In this document: piece after piece, positions 8,443 through 16,471 of the stretch | Numbering within the stretch: position 1 is the stretch's first letter | How the letters are laid out: every line of letters starts with the position of its first letter | Assembly: GCA_020426755.1 (NCBI GenBank) | Contig: JAGQPK010000002.1 | Coordinates: 1-33,298 of the forward strand | Direction of reading: 5' to 3' | Length of the DNA: 33,298 nucleotides | DNA from: Planctomycetales bacterium | GTDB taxonomy: Bacteria; Planctomycetota; Planctomycetia; Pirellulales; Pirellulaceae | Program-made: the position numbers and the translations under genes | Notes under the pieces: model-generated | Told to the model about the DNA's origin: nothing | Seen by the model: the letters and a program-made list of their open reading frames with translations, nothing else | Databases searched by the model: none

Positions 8443-8715
8443 CGTCGTTGTTTCCTGCAGTCGTTGTCTTGCGGGACTCACCGGGACCGGTCGAGTGGCC
8501 TGGGGTTACCCTCAAGACTTCCTGTTCATTTAACTCTGTCTGGCCAGTCAGTTGCCTCGATGTGAATCAATGGCAACGTGACGTGTCCTCGCATGTGGTG
8601 GTTGGGTTTAACGTGAGTCGCGACTGAGTCAGGCGAACGGAGGAGCCGTTTGCGTTGCTTGCCTTGACCGCACTTGCGGTGCGTGAGGGCGTCGCGAGCT
8701 AATAGTAATTCGTAG

Positions 8716-9042
8716 CTATTTGGTCGAGGCTTTAATCTTGATGTCAACGCCCGCCGGGAGGCTCAGTTTGTTCAGTGCCTCGATCGTCTTCGCCGTCGCC
8801 TGCACGATGTCGATGACGCGCTTGTGCGTGCGGATCTCAAATTGCTGCCGCGCCTTCTTATCAATGTTGGGACCAGCCAAAACCGTGTATCGCTCGATGC
8901 GAGTCGGCAACGGGATCGGTCCGTGGACCTCCGAGTTTGTTCGCTTCGCCGTTTCGACAATCTCCTTCGCACTCTGATCGAGGATCAGGTGGTCATACGC
9001 TTCCATGCGAATGCGAATAACTTCGTGCGACGGTGCCACCAC
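8716..9042 (-). CDS. rpsJ: Small ribosomal subunit protein uS10 (S10), first gene of the operon
   Basis: S10 is a 30S head protein that also takes part in transcription antitermination with NusB. The 108-residue product includes [20 protein letters not shown] (RI.L.(A/S)(Y/F)DH..LD), the [20 protein letters not shown] loop and the strongly conserved [12 protein letters not shown] motif. The start is GTG at 9042 with AGGAG eight nt upstream. A second GTG follows immediately. It is the first gene of the cluster: no tuf, fusA, rpsL or rpsG precedes it here, whereas several bacteria have them directly upstream. Confidence 0.97.
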   Translation of the reverse strand: MVAPSHEVIRIRMEAYDHLILDQSAKEIVETAKRTNSEVHGPIPLPTRIERYTVLAGPNIDKKARQQFEIRTHKRVIDIVQATAKTIEALNKLSLPAGVDIKIKASTK

Positions 9043-9198
9043 GGAGCAAACTCCTGAATAATGAGGTACTTCAGTGTGCTTCTAGAGCCAGGCTCAGGAA
9101 GCGTCTTGTATGGGGGGGCTTCTGCAATAAGTAGTCGTGTCGCAGTCGCCGACGATTCGTTACCCAAGTGACTCCAAGGGTCGTTTGGGAAGCTGCCC

Positions 9199-9227
9199 AA
9201 TGTAAAGCGGGGCGAATCGCGAGTCAA
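9199..9227 (-). promoter_or_regulatory. Sigma70-like promoter of the S10 operon
   Basis: On the minus strand a -35 box TTGACT (5 of 6 matches, 9222-9227) and a -10 box TACATT (4 of 6, 9199-9204) are separated by exactly 17 bp. It is the best promoter-like match seen upstream of rpsJ. It would give a leader of roughly 150 nt (about 9191-9043) containing a short hairpin at 9079-9101 (GAGC-CTG-GCTC core). Confidence 0.6.
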
Positions 9228-9747
9228 CACCTACTTGGTGTTTGAATGCAGAAAAAAAATTGTGAATGCGGCGAGCGGGCTAAGTGGGCAGTGTAGGGCA
9301 TTGGTTGTGTCGTTGTGGTGAGGTCTTTGCGTCGCGGGGTATGGGTGTCGTGGGCTGAGTGTAGTGGCTGCGTGGACGCGGCAGCGCGGGTTCTCGCGAC
9401 GTCTGTTTCAGCAGCGCCGATTTGGATCTAGCCTGTTGTCGGTTGCGAGGGGCTGGCGAAGCGAGCCGAAAACCGAAATGGGCGTTGATTGCGCTCGCGT
9501 TGTCATTGCATTGGGGTTACGCCGTGGCATCATTGCGAACGGCGTTGATTCTGCGAAGTTTGCTTCGATGCGTTGTGAGATGCGCGATGAAAGCTAATGA
9601 AGCGGATGGTCGCTTGCGTGATCGACCGGTGTGGCCCTGTTTCAACTCCCTGAATTGCGCGTAGACGGTGCAATGCAAGGCGGTTGAGAGTCACTGGGCA
9701 TGGGGAGTTGTGTCGACTGCGAGATCGTGCCCGTTGCATCGCGCACG
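9228..9747. other. Gene-free, G/T-rich spacer upstream of the S10 operon
   Basis: I see no convincing gene here; the short open frames lack ribosome binding sites and family features. The plus strand is strongly G-rich over C in part of it: between 9301 and 9360 I count 28 G against 7 C. There is an A-run at 9251-9259 and a repeated GGCGTTGATT (about 9481 and 9541). Confidence 0.5.
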
Positions 9748-9779
9748 AAAAAAGCCGGCTCCGCAAGGGAGCCGGCTTT
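9748..9779 (-). terminator. Rho-independent terminator of the minus-strand PEP-CTERM gene
   Basis: A perfect 12-bp inverted repeat (9751-9762 and 9768-9779, core GCCGGCTCC) encloses a 5-nt loop. Read on the minus strand it runs into six T residues (complement of 9748-9753). It lies about 70 nt after the stop of the gene at 9846-10658. On the plus strand there is no comparable T-tract. Confidence 0.85.
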
Positions 9780-9845
9780 CGTGTCAACTCAGTATCAATC
9801 CCGTAAGTGAGTAATCGCTAGGCTTGTGTCGGGGTGTATTGCAGT

Positions 9846-10658
9846 TTAGCGACGGCGGATCATGCCGAGGCCTGCAGCGCCCAGGAGGGCCAGTAGCATG
9901 CTGGAGGGTTCCGGCAGGTTGGTGGTGATCGTCACACCATCGGCGTCCTTCTTCGCGATGAACGAAGTCGTGCCGTCTTGAGATGAAGCAACCAGCGTGT
10001 TGTCCAGGTTGATCGAAACCAGGGTGGCACCGGAGGTGAAGCTGATGCCGTTGTCGGTCAGGATCTGGTCCACGTCGATGTCGATCAGGCCGTTCCAGAT
10101 GGTTTGGAATAGGGGGCCACCGCCGCCTTCAGTGCCGAGGCGATAGGTGCCATTGTCGGGCGAGAAGGTCATCGATGTCTGATAGTTGATCTCGCTGATG
10201 CCAGCGCCGTCAACTTCTTTGATATCAACAAAGATCCGAGCCGTTGCGCTCGTGAAAGTCGCGTCGGTGCCAAAGCCAGCCAATGTCGTGTCGCCTGCTT
10301 CTGTGAAGCGAACGTTGTTGATTGCGTAGTTGGGCTTTGCCACAATATCGAAGGCCAGATTGCCGTCCGTGATGTCAATCCCACTGGCGCCACCGGCTGC
10401 CGCATTGAAACCAACCGGATCGAAGTCAATCGAGTCGCCGGTCACTGTGGGAGCGCCGAAAAGCGGCGGCACATCGTCGACCGAATTCGCGTCCTCGCGG
10501 ACGTTAATGTAATCCACGGTCGCACCGGTGAAGTCACCGTAGTTGATGGTCGCGGCACTGGCAGAGATTGCACTGCCGACGATTCCGATGACACAGGGCA
10601 CAGCCAATAGCTTGGCGAAGAAATGTTTTGTTTGCAGCTTCATGATTGTTGAACTCAC
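9846..10658 (-). CDS. PEP-CTERM domain secreted protein, function unknown
   Basis: The 270-residue product has an N-terminal signal peptide (basic KLQTKHFFAK, then a hydrophobic stretch ending about SAISASA). At the C-terminus is a PEP-CTERM sorting signal: NLPEPSS, then the hydrophobic MLLALLGAAGLGMI and a final RRR. By family knowledge, PEP-CTERM tails are recognised by an exosortase, which processes and anchors the protein; no exosortase is encoded here. The mature part is Asp- and Gly-rich with predicted beta character and no domain I recognise. A GTG start at 10658 has GGGGGAG a few nt upstream; an ATG at 10643 is an alternative. It is monocistronic, with its own candidate promoter and a strong terminator. 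Confidence 0.85.
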   Translation of the reverse strand: MSSTIMKLQTKHFFAKLLAVPCVIGIVGSAISASAATINYGDFTGATVDYINVREDANSVDDVPPLFGAPTVTGDSIDFDPVGFNAAAGGASGIDITDGNLAFDIVAKPNYAINNVRFTEAGDTTLAGFGTDATFTSATARIFVDIKEVDGAGISEINYQTSMTFSPDNGTYRLGTEGGGGPLFQTIWNGLIDIDVDQILTDNGISFTSGATLVSINLDNTLVASSQDGTTSFIAKKDADGVTITTNLPEPSSMLLALLGAAGLGMIRRR

Positions 10659-10682
10659 TAGACTCCCCCTACGGCATTAGCC

Positions 10683-10713
10683 AATGTAAATATGTGACAG
10701 CGAAGCACGTCAA
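10683..10713 (-). promoter_or_regulatory. Candidate promoter of the minus-strand PEP-CTERM gene
   Basis: The minus strand has TTGACG (10708-10713) and TACATT (10683-10688) separated by 19 bp. The spacing is longer than optimal, but the -10 hexamer is the same as in the S10 promoter and the site is only 25-55 nt upstream of the start codon. The assignment is tentative. Confidence 0.3.
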
Positions 10714-11038
10714 TTTTTACCCGTTTTGAGGTATTCGCGGACCGGGAATCCACGACCCCTACCTCTTCGCTACAGGTTAACTGAGGCATACGGAAATAGC
10801 AATATATTTTACGGGAAGCAATACAGATTTCCTGGTTTGTTGCCGAGAGGCTCCGGATTTGGCCAAACTCCCGGGTTTTTGCCGATTCCGTAGATATTTT
10901 TTCTAACGAAAGTTCCCCTGGTTGACGGGGCTGTGTAGACTAATCGCTGTTGATTTGCGACGTGCGGTGTGTCAACGCGCAGGAACGGAATGCTGCGTAG
11001 AATCGCGTTGCGTCTGCTTGACGTAATTGGGGGCCCCT
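10714..11038. other. Divergent intergenic region between two PEP-CTERM genes
   Basis: This stretch separates the two divergent PEP-CTERM genes. It includes AT-rich patches (around 10800-10812 and 10902-10915) unlike the surrounding GC-rich DNA, as expected of a shared promoter region. A TTGACG at 10922-10927 has no good -10 partner. I found no gene or recognisable RNA. Confidence 0.4.
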
Positions 11039-11734
11039 GTGCCGCGTAGAACTCCAAGCCGCCTGAACTTCATCGCCTCTTGGGCGGGTGCGCTAATTTG
11101 GATGGCGACCGTCGGAGTGGCGACGGCGAACTTCGTCGAGATCGACTTCCGCGATCAGAACCTACCCACATCCGCCTTTCCGGATCACGGTGGACCTCAT
11201 TGGGTGGGTGTCGTCGATACGCTTGCCGACACGGTTACGATCAGCTTCTGGGAGGAGATTGAGGGCAGCACGCCATATTGGACGCCCAATCTGCAAACCT
11301 CGGGGCCATTAGTTTGGCAAGCCGTGGATTTGAATGGGTTTCGCTATGACGTCCCCGACGACTTCGGAAGCAACCCGCACATTGGTTCGAACTGGGGGTT
11401 TATTAGCCCCGTCTCGGTACGCAACATGGTTTGGAACGAGGGCATCATTCTGTTGCCTGAGGTTGCGGACTTCTTTCCAGGTTGGGGTGCGGTGCGGCGT
11501 CCGATCCCCGGCCAAAATCCTCCGGAGCTCTTTTACGACACCGCAGACAATCAGCAGACGATGCCACTTCTGCCTTATAGCTCCGTTGGCACTCGTCCGG
11601 CACTCCAAGCCACAGTCTCCGTCAAAGCGATTACGATCGTTGGCGTTCCCGAGCCTTCGGCGGCTGCCTGCGGTCTGGTGGTCGCCGGAATGTGCGCCGG
11701 CGGTGTGGTGCTAAAACGCTGGCGCAAAAAGTAA
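11039..11734 (+). CDS. PEP-CTERM domain secreted protein, function unknown
   Basis: The 231-residue product starts with a signal peptide (PRRTPSR, then a hydrophobic segment ending near VGVATA). It ends with a PEP-CTERM signal: VPEPSAAACG, a hydrophobic stretch and the basic tail KRWRKK. Between them is a Trp-rich, probably beta-rich domain (residues about 35-200) that I do not recognise. A GTG at 11039 is chosen since GGGGG lies about five nt upstream; TTG at 11027 is an in-frame alternative. It is divergent from the other PEP-CTERM gene, to which it shows no obvious similarity outside the tail. It has no evident terminator; a family A repeat lies downstream. Confidence 0.82.
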   Translation: MPRRTPSRLNFIASWAGALIWMATVGVATANFVEIDFRDQNLPTSAFPDHGGPHWVGVVDTLADTVTISFWEEIEGSTPYWTPNLQTSGPLVWQAVDLNGFRYDVPDDFGSNPHIGSNWGFISPVSVRNMVWNEGIILLPEVADFFPGWGAVRRPIPGQNPPELFYDTADNQQTMPLLPYSSVGTRPALQATVSVKAITIVGVPEPSAAACGLVVAGMCAGGVVLKRWRKK

Positions 11735-11798
11735 GTCTTGCTGCTGCGAAGTCGTCATCTAAACGTCGCGGGCCTTGCAGCGAACTGAGTCGGTTGCT

Positions 11799-11884
11799 AA
11801 TTCGCCGTAGCGCGTTAGCGTCGGTTTGTTCTGGTGATTGGCTGCGACTGTGTGAGAACCGCGGCTGGCGCCTTTCGGCGAACT
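11799..11884 (+). repeat. Family A inverted-repeat element, copy 1
   Basis: The left arm (11801-11826, TTCGCCGTAGCGCGTTAGCG then TCGGTT) and the right arm (11857-11884, AACCGCGGCTGGCGCC then TTTCGGCGAACT) are imperfect inverted repeats around a core of about 30 bp. The same two arms in the same orientation recur at 17025-17215 and 22463-22550. It lies between the PEP-CTERM gene and the VTT gene and has no coding content. Confidence 0.8.
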
Positions 11885-11912
11885 TCCTTGCGTACTTTCG
11901 AAAGCATCATTG

Positions 11913-12554
11913 ATGCTCACCTGCCAGATGAAAAAGTCTCTCTGTATTCTCCTGGTCGTGCTGTTGATTCCGATCGTTCCCTTCGCAATTTGGCATGAGC
12001 CGCTCGAAGCGTGGATACGGGCACGACTTGCGCAACCCATGTCAGCCACTGCCGTTGCATCGTGGATCGTGGGACTGCTGGCCACTGACATCTTGTTGCC
12101 GATTCCTTCGAGCTTTCTGAGTACACTCGGAGGGAGTCGTTTGCCACCTGCGATCGCCATCGGCGCTTCGTGGCTAGGCCTGACGTTGGGGTCCGTGATT
12201 GGCTTTGCCGCCAGTCGGATCTGCGGCCGCGCTTGGGCTATGCGATCGGTGGGTGACAAGCAGGCGTCATACCTGGAGGAGTTTGGTGAGAGCCACGCCG
12301 CGTGGTTGCTCGTCACGACTCGACCGCTGCCGGTGCTTGCGGAGGCCACAGTGTTATGGCTCGGCGCTCAGCGACTATCGTGGCGTTCCTTCTTGCCGCC
12401 TGTGCTGCTGGCGAATCTCGGTATCGCCATCGCCTATTCGTCGCTCGGCCGCTTTGCCGCCGCGCACGCGTGGCTGCCGTTGGCGTTGAGTGTCTCGATT
12501 GCGCTTCCTGTGCTTATTAGTTGGAAGGTGCAGAGGCGACAGGCGAGGGCGTAG
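11913..12554 (+). CDS. VTT/DedA-like (TVP38/SNARE-associated family) membrane protein
   Basis: The 213-residue product is an integral membrane protein. Hydrophobic helices appear at about residues 9-26, a re-entrant-like segment with LLATDILLPIPSSFLSTLGG (about 50-70), and helices near 75-95, 145-170 and 175-200. The D-x-L-L-P-I-P-S segment followed by a G-rich helix (GLTLGSVIGFAASRICGR) and the later TRPLPVLAEA motif resemble the VTT domain of DedA/TVP38 proteins. Known members are membrane-homeostasis proteins, some of them phospholipid scramblases. Start codons at 11913 or 11928 are both possible; no clear ribosome binding site is seen. It converges with psd, also a phospholipid gene, which is suggestive but may be coincidence. 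Confidence 0.7.
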   Translation: MLTCQMKKSLCILLVVLLIPIVPFAIWHEPLEAWIRARLAQPMSATAVASWIVGLLATDILLPIPSSFLSTLGGSRLPPAIAIGASWLGLTLGSVIGFAASRICGRAWAMRSVGDKQASYLEEFGESHAAWLLVTTRPLPVLAEATVLWLGAQRLSWRSFLPPVLLANLGIAIAYSSLGRFAAAHAWLPLALSVSIALPVLISWKVQRRQARA

Positions 12555-12692
12555 AGCTCTATCGCGATTCAGTTTTCTACGGACAAAAACATATCCGACC
12601 GTAGTCAGGCGATGCTTTCCTGATCTCGAAGCTGCGCAGCCGGAAGGTCGCGAAGGAAGGCGGAGGTTCCGGACATGATCTTGCTCGGCTAA

Positions 12693-13586
12693 TTAGCTCC
12701 CGGTTCCAGCCCTATCGCCCATGTGCGCGTAAAGTTCTCGGTGTTGGGCTGAGTTGTCGACTAGGTCTGCATCGAAACGGATGCGTCCCGGTTCGAAAAT
12801 GGTGATGGTTGAGGAACCGCCGAAGTAGAAATAGCCTTTCTCGTCACCCTTTGCTACTTGCGTGCCGGCAGTGTACGTCTGCTGAATGCCGCCGACGCAG
12901 GTGGCGCCGATTTCCATCAGCAAGATCTGGCCGAATCGTGCGGTCTGCAGTACCGACAGCGTGCGACGATTTGTTGTCAAGATGCGGATGTTCTGGCAGA
13001 GTGCGATTGGATTAACGGAATACAGCGGGCCATTGATCACGCGTGTTGGTCCAGCTTGTCCGGCCGCGGGGAAATGGAAGCGGTGATAGTCCAGGGGGCA
13101 GAGCCGTGAGAGGATGAGCGCACCGCCGGCATACTGTTGTGCCAACTTGTCGTCACGTAGCAAGCTCCTTAAGCTGAACATCTGCCCTTTCACGAATAGT
13201 CCCTCGGCCTGCGACAAGTCAGGAACACACAGGTGTCGGCCGTCTGCGGGAAATACGATCGAGTTCGGGTCGTCGTTGATCGGTCGCGCCGCGGCGGTCA
13301 ACTTGCGATAGAAAAAGTCGTTGAAATGTGCGAAGTCTTCTGGCCGCTTTGCAAATTCGCTCGCGTCGAGCCCGTACTGCTGAATGAACGGCGCGATCTT
13401 GTCACGCGTCGCTGGTTGGTTCATGCGCCAGCCGTACCAGCGCGAGAACCAGGCGCGTTTCACCGCGGCGGCGAGCGCCAGTTTGCCCGCAAACGTGCCG
13501 TAGGTCCAGCGTAGATAGTTATCGCCGTAAACCTGTTCGATTTCGCTACATTGAAGATAGCGGTTGTAGTAGACGATTTGCTCCAT
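12693..13586 (-). CDS. psd: Phosphatidylserine decarboxylase proenzyme
   Basis: This enzyme converts phosphatidylserine to phosphatidylethanolamine at the membrane. The 297-residue proenzyme carries the family landmarks: FNDFFYRKL (about 88-96), VFPADGR with Asp115, PLDYHRFHFP with His168, and the self-cleavage site FGGSST (255-260). There the chain should break between Gly257 and Ser258, and Ser258 becomes the pyruvoyl group. The cleavage motif is GGSS rather than the bacterial LGST, a variant found in the long soluble-type PSDs. The Asp-His-Ser triad is complete, so it should be active. It is transcribed divergently from the kinase gene. No pssA is seen nearby. Confidence 0.94.
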   Translation of the reverse strand: MEQIVYYNRYLQCSEIEQVYGDNYLRWTYGTFAGKLALAAAVKRAWFSRWYGWRMNQPATRDKIAPFIQQYGLDASEFAKRPEDFAHFNDFFYRKLTAAARPINDDPNSIVFPADGRHLCVPDLSQAEGLFVKGQMFSLRSLLRDDKLAQQYAGGALILSRLCPLDYHRFHFPAAGQAGPTRVINGPLYSVNPIALCQNIRILTTNRRTLSVLQTARFGQILLMEIGATCVGGIQQTYTAGTQVAKGDEKGYFYFGGSSTITIFEPGRIRFDADLVDNSAQHRELYAHMGDRAGTGS

Positions 13587-13655
13587 GTCGCTTAGATACC
13601 ATGCGCGCGAGGGCTAGAGAACGGAAAACCCAGACGGTATGCGAACGTGTCTCAT

Positions 13656-13673
13656 CGTTCAAGGGGTTGAACG
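13656..13673. promoter_or_regulatory. Dyad symmetry in the psd/kinase divergent region
   Basis: A perfect 7-bp inverted repeat, CGTTCAA-GGGG-TTGAACG, lies between the divergent psd and kinase genes. Since no plus-strand gene ends just upstream, an operator is more likely than a terminator, although a T-rich stretch (about 13678-13684) follows it on the plus strand. Confidence 0.35.
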
Positions 13674-13726
13674 TCTTGGTTTTTCACCGAGACTTCGCCA
13701 AAATACGTAAGATCTGGCGATACGAC

Positions 13727-13746
13727 GATTACGCTGTGATTACGCT
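13727..13746 (+). promoter_or_regulatory. Tandem 9-bp direct repeat upstream of the kinase gene
   Basis: GATTACGCT occurs twice, at 13727-13735 and 13738-13746. The 11-bp period places both copies on the same face of the helix. It begins 66 bp before the kinase start codon, a position suited to a transcription factor. Confidence 0.3.
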
Positions 13747-13792
13747 ATCTCTGACTAGTCGTTGTTAGCGAAAATTGATTGCTACATTGCCA

Positions 13793-16471
13793 ATGGCTTG
13801 GCGGAGCTGTGAAGGCGAACTTGGCGTGAACGATGCGGAAATAGATCTTATCGCGGAACAGGCGGCCGCAATGCCCAAGCAGCAGCGACAGCAGTATGTC
13901 ACTGATCTCTGTCGGGGTGATGCGCACGCGATTCAACAGGTTCTGCAAGTTATCGAATTTCAGCCGAGCGGTTTTTTGGACGAACTGCCGGGCGAGCTGG
14001 CCGGATGTCGTTGCGGTGAGTATACGCTAGTGACACAGATCGGTCAGGGCGGTTGCGGTGAGGTGTATGCCGCCCGGCGAACCGGTGAAACGGAAGTCCA
14101 ATTCGCGGTCAAAGTGCTGCGTGAGCATCTTCGTGGCACGCCGATGTTTCACACGCGGTTTGAAAGAGAGCAACAGGTGCTGCTGCAGATGCAGCATCCG
14201 AACATTGCCGCACACATCGACAGTGGGCAAGAGAACGGTCGTCCGTACTTTGTCATGGAGTTGGTGCCAAACGCCTGTCCGATCACACATTACTGCGAGT
14301 ACTTTGAACTCGACCTGGCACAACGTCTGCGATTATTTGAAAGTGTATGCGACGCCGTCGCCCACGCTCATCATCAAGGCATCATTCACCGCGATATCAA
14401 ACCCAGCAATGTTCTCGTGTCGCGCGACGAGGTCACGGGTGTCGCGGTTCCCAAGCTGATTGACTTCGGTATCGCCAAGGCGCTCGGCGAAGATTCGCAG
14501 TCAGCGAAGCATACTCGGCATGGCGAGTTCGTGGGCACGCGAGCTTACGCCAGCCCGGAACAACTGCGCGGGCTAGGCACTGACACACGCACCGATATCT
14601 ACGGCATGGGGTTGGTGCTCTATGAGCTGCTGACGGGAACGCCGGCGCTGGCGTTGGACGATTTTCCGGATACGTCCGAGCTAATGTCGTTTATCTGTGA
14701 ACACACGTTTGACGCACCTTCGTCCGTTAATCGGGCCAGCGGCAGGCCGATCAGCTCGGGGGCACTTGATTCGATCGTACTCACGGCGCTACATAAAAAG
14801 CCCGAACGACGCTATCAGACGATCGAAGAGTTCGTCGGAGACGTCATTCGTTTTCGACAGGGCAAACGCGTTAACGCTCACCCGGATTCGTTCTGGTACA
14901 ACACCATGACGTTTTTTCGGGAACACAGTTTGTTCAGTGCCACGCTGTGTCTCTCGCTGTTATTGTTGGTGATTGCTCTGTGGTACGGACAACGTGCTGC
15001 CACGGCCGAGCGTGTGGCCAATGGTCTGTTGCAGGACCTGCGTAGCGAAACTCGCGAGAAGAGTGAAGCCTTGCAGCGAGCAACCGTCGCAGAAGCACAG
15101 CAGGCGGCGAATCTATCGCGCGCTGAGAAAGTTATCGATGCGCTGAATCTCGTGATTTCGCCACCCCGGAACGCGACCCGCGATGAACTGCGAATCTCGC
15201 ACTATGAACGATTGAAGCGAGCATCGGCAGAGATGCAAGGTGGGTTCTCAGGTGATCCGTTGGTGGAGGCCAGCGTTCGGCGGATACTGGGCGTGACATT
15301 TTCAACCTATCACGACCATGTTTTGGCGCATCAGGAACTGGCTCGCGCTGTCGAACTGTTTCGCCAAGCGTTGGGGGATACGTCCCGTGAGGTAATCGAT
15401 GCAGAAACCTTGCTCATGGGAGCGTTTCGTGCAATGGGGCGGTGGGAAGAAGCTTATCGGTTGGCACAATCGATCTTTGAGCGATTGGAGCGGATCGGTG
15501 CTTCGGAAGAAGAGTTGAGCTATCACGCGGTTGGGTTTGCTCAGATCTGCCGGTATATCGGACGCGTCGAGGAAGCATACAAGGTGATTAGTGAGCGTGC
15601 GACTGGCAAGCCACGTTCCGAGTGGAACGACTCAGACGCGCGCCTGATAATCGAGTTGGCAAACTGTTTGGCAAGTCTCTATCGGCACGACGAGGCCGAG
15701 CGTCTGCTGCGGGAAGTGGCGCAGTACTACGAAGAGCACGAGGGGATCGATAGCTCGGAGACAATCACGGCGCACCGTCAGTTGGCCACCCAACTCCTAT
15801 CGACAAAACAGGCTGAGCGCGCGGAGCCGATATTCCGTTCTCTGTTGGAGCGTACCGAACGATTGTCGCCGGGCAACTACGTGCTCGCAGGCCTCCATCG
15901 TGAACTTGCGATGGCACTGTCATGGCAAGGCAAACTTGAGGAGGCCAAACAGCATCTGCTGCTCTCGCTGGCGTTACAGCAGCAGATTCTAAGGCCGACG
16001 ACTAAGCCGGATCCCATGGAGTTGATTACTTATGCGCGATTCTTGCGGGACCAACAGGCGTTTCGAGAGGCGGATCGATTGGCGCTATATGCGTTGAATC
16101 AGTTCTATCTGATGGGCGATGAGTCGCTATATCGCTTGGCAAGTATCTACGAGGGATTGGCTTCGGTGGCCAATCGACAGGCCGATTACGGTCGTGAGGC
16201 GTACTGGCGCGTTCAGATGCTGATCGCCGGTGCGCGACATTTTGGCTGGCGACACAACTATCCGATTAATACGGCCCGGAATTTGGCCATCACCTGCGGT
16301 TTCTTAGCGACACAAACCGCGGCCTGCGATCCGTTGCCATTGGCCACTGGCTTTGTGACAAAGTGGTGGCAGCGGCGTAACGACGCTAACTTGGTACCAA
16401 TTGTTGTGGAAAACAGCGGTGTGTACTCATTACAATGGGTGGACTCATCCAGCGAGGCAGCCACACCGTGA
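13793..16471 (+). CDS. Membrane Ser/Thr protein kinase with TPR-like sensor domain
   Basis: The 892-residue product has three parts. Residues about 77-350 are a Hanks-type kinase with all catalytic landmarks: the glycine loop IGQGGCGEVY (83-92), the lysine in FAVKV (K107), HRDIKPSN (199-206), DFG (D224) and the YASPEQLRG activation segment end. One transmembrane helix follows at about 380-402 (FSATLCLSLLLLVIALWYG). The C-terminal part of about 490 residues begins with a helical, probably coiled-coil linker and continues as TPR-like helical repeats; it would be extracytoplasmic if the kinase is cytoplasmic. ATG at 13793 is preferred over an upstream TTG. Its stop overlaps the next gene, a sigma factor, as GTGA. 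Planctomycetes commonly pair such kinases with ECF sigma factors. Confidence 0.93.
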   Translation: MAWRSCEGELGVNDAEIDLIAEQAAAMPKQQRQQYVTDLCRGDAHAIQQVLQVIEFQPSGFLDELPGELAGCRCGEYTLVTQIGQGGCGEVYAARRTGETEVQFAVKVLREHLRGTPMFHTRFEREQQVLLQMQHPNIAAHIDSGQENGRPYFVMELVPNACPITHYCEYFELDLAQRLRLFESVCDAVAHAHHQGIIHRDIKPSNVLVSRDEVTGVAVPKLIDFGIAKALGEDSQSAKHTRHGEFVGTRAYASPEQLRGLGTDTRTDIYGMGLVLYELLTGTPALALDDFPDTSELMSFICEHTFDAPSSVNRASGRPISSGALDSIVLTALHKKPERRYQTIEEFVGDVIRFRQGKRVNAHPDSFWYNTMTFFREHSLFSATLCLSLLLLVIALWYGQRAATAERVANGLLQDLRSETREKSEALQRATVAEAQQAANLSRAEKVIDALNLVISPPRNATRDELRISHYERLKRASAEMQGGFSGDPLVEASVRRILGVTFSTYHDHVLAHQELARAVELFRQALGDTSREVIDAETLLMGAFRAMGRWEEAYRLAQSIFERLERIGASEEELSYHAVGFAQICRYIGRVEEAYKVISERATGKPRSEWNDSDARLIIELANCLASLYRHDEAERLLREVAQYYEEHEGIDSSETITAHRQLATQLLSTKQAERAEPIFRSLLERTERLSPGNYVLAGLHRELAMALSWQGKLEEAKQHLLLSLALQQQILRPTTKPDPMELITYARFLRDQQAFREADRLALYALNQFYLMGDESLYRLASIYEGLASVANRQADYGREAYWRVQMLIAGARHFGWRHNYPINTARNLAITCGFLATQTAACDPLPLATGFVTKWWQRRNDANLVPIVVENSGVYSLQWVDSSSEAATP

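Noticed and set aside
9364-9664. Overlapping small plus-strand open frames in the spacer upstream of the S10 operon.
   Set aside because: They lack ribosome binding sites, use non-ATG or arbitrary starts and encode composition-biased peptides in competing frames.
10813-11020. Possible riboswitch or attenuator in the region between the PEP-CTERM genes (TTTGCCG and CCGGATT-like words).
   Set aside because: I could not fold a convincing conserved structure, and no known riboswitch core is present.
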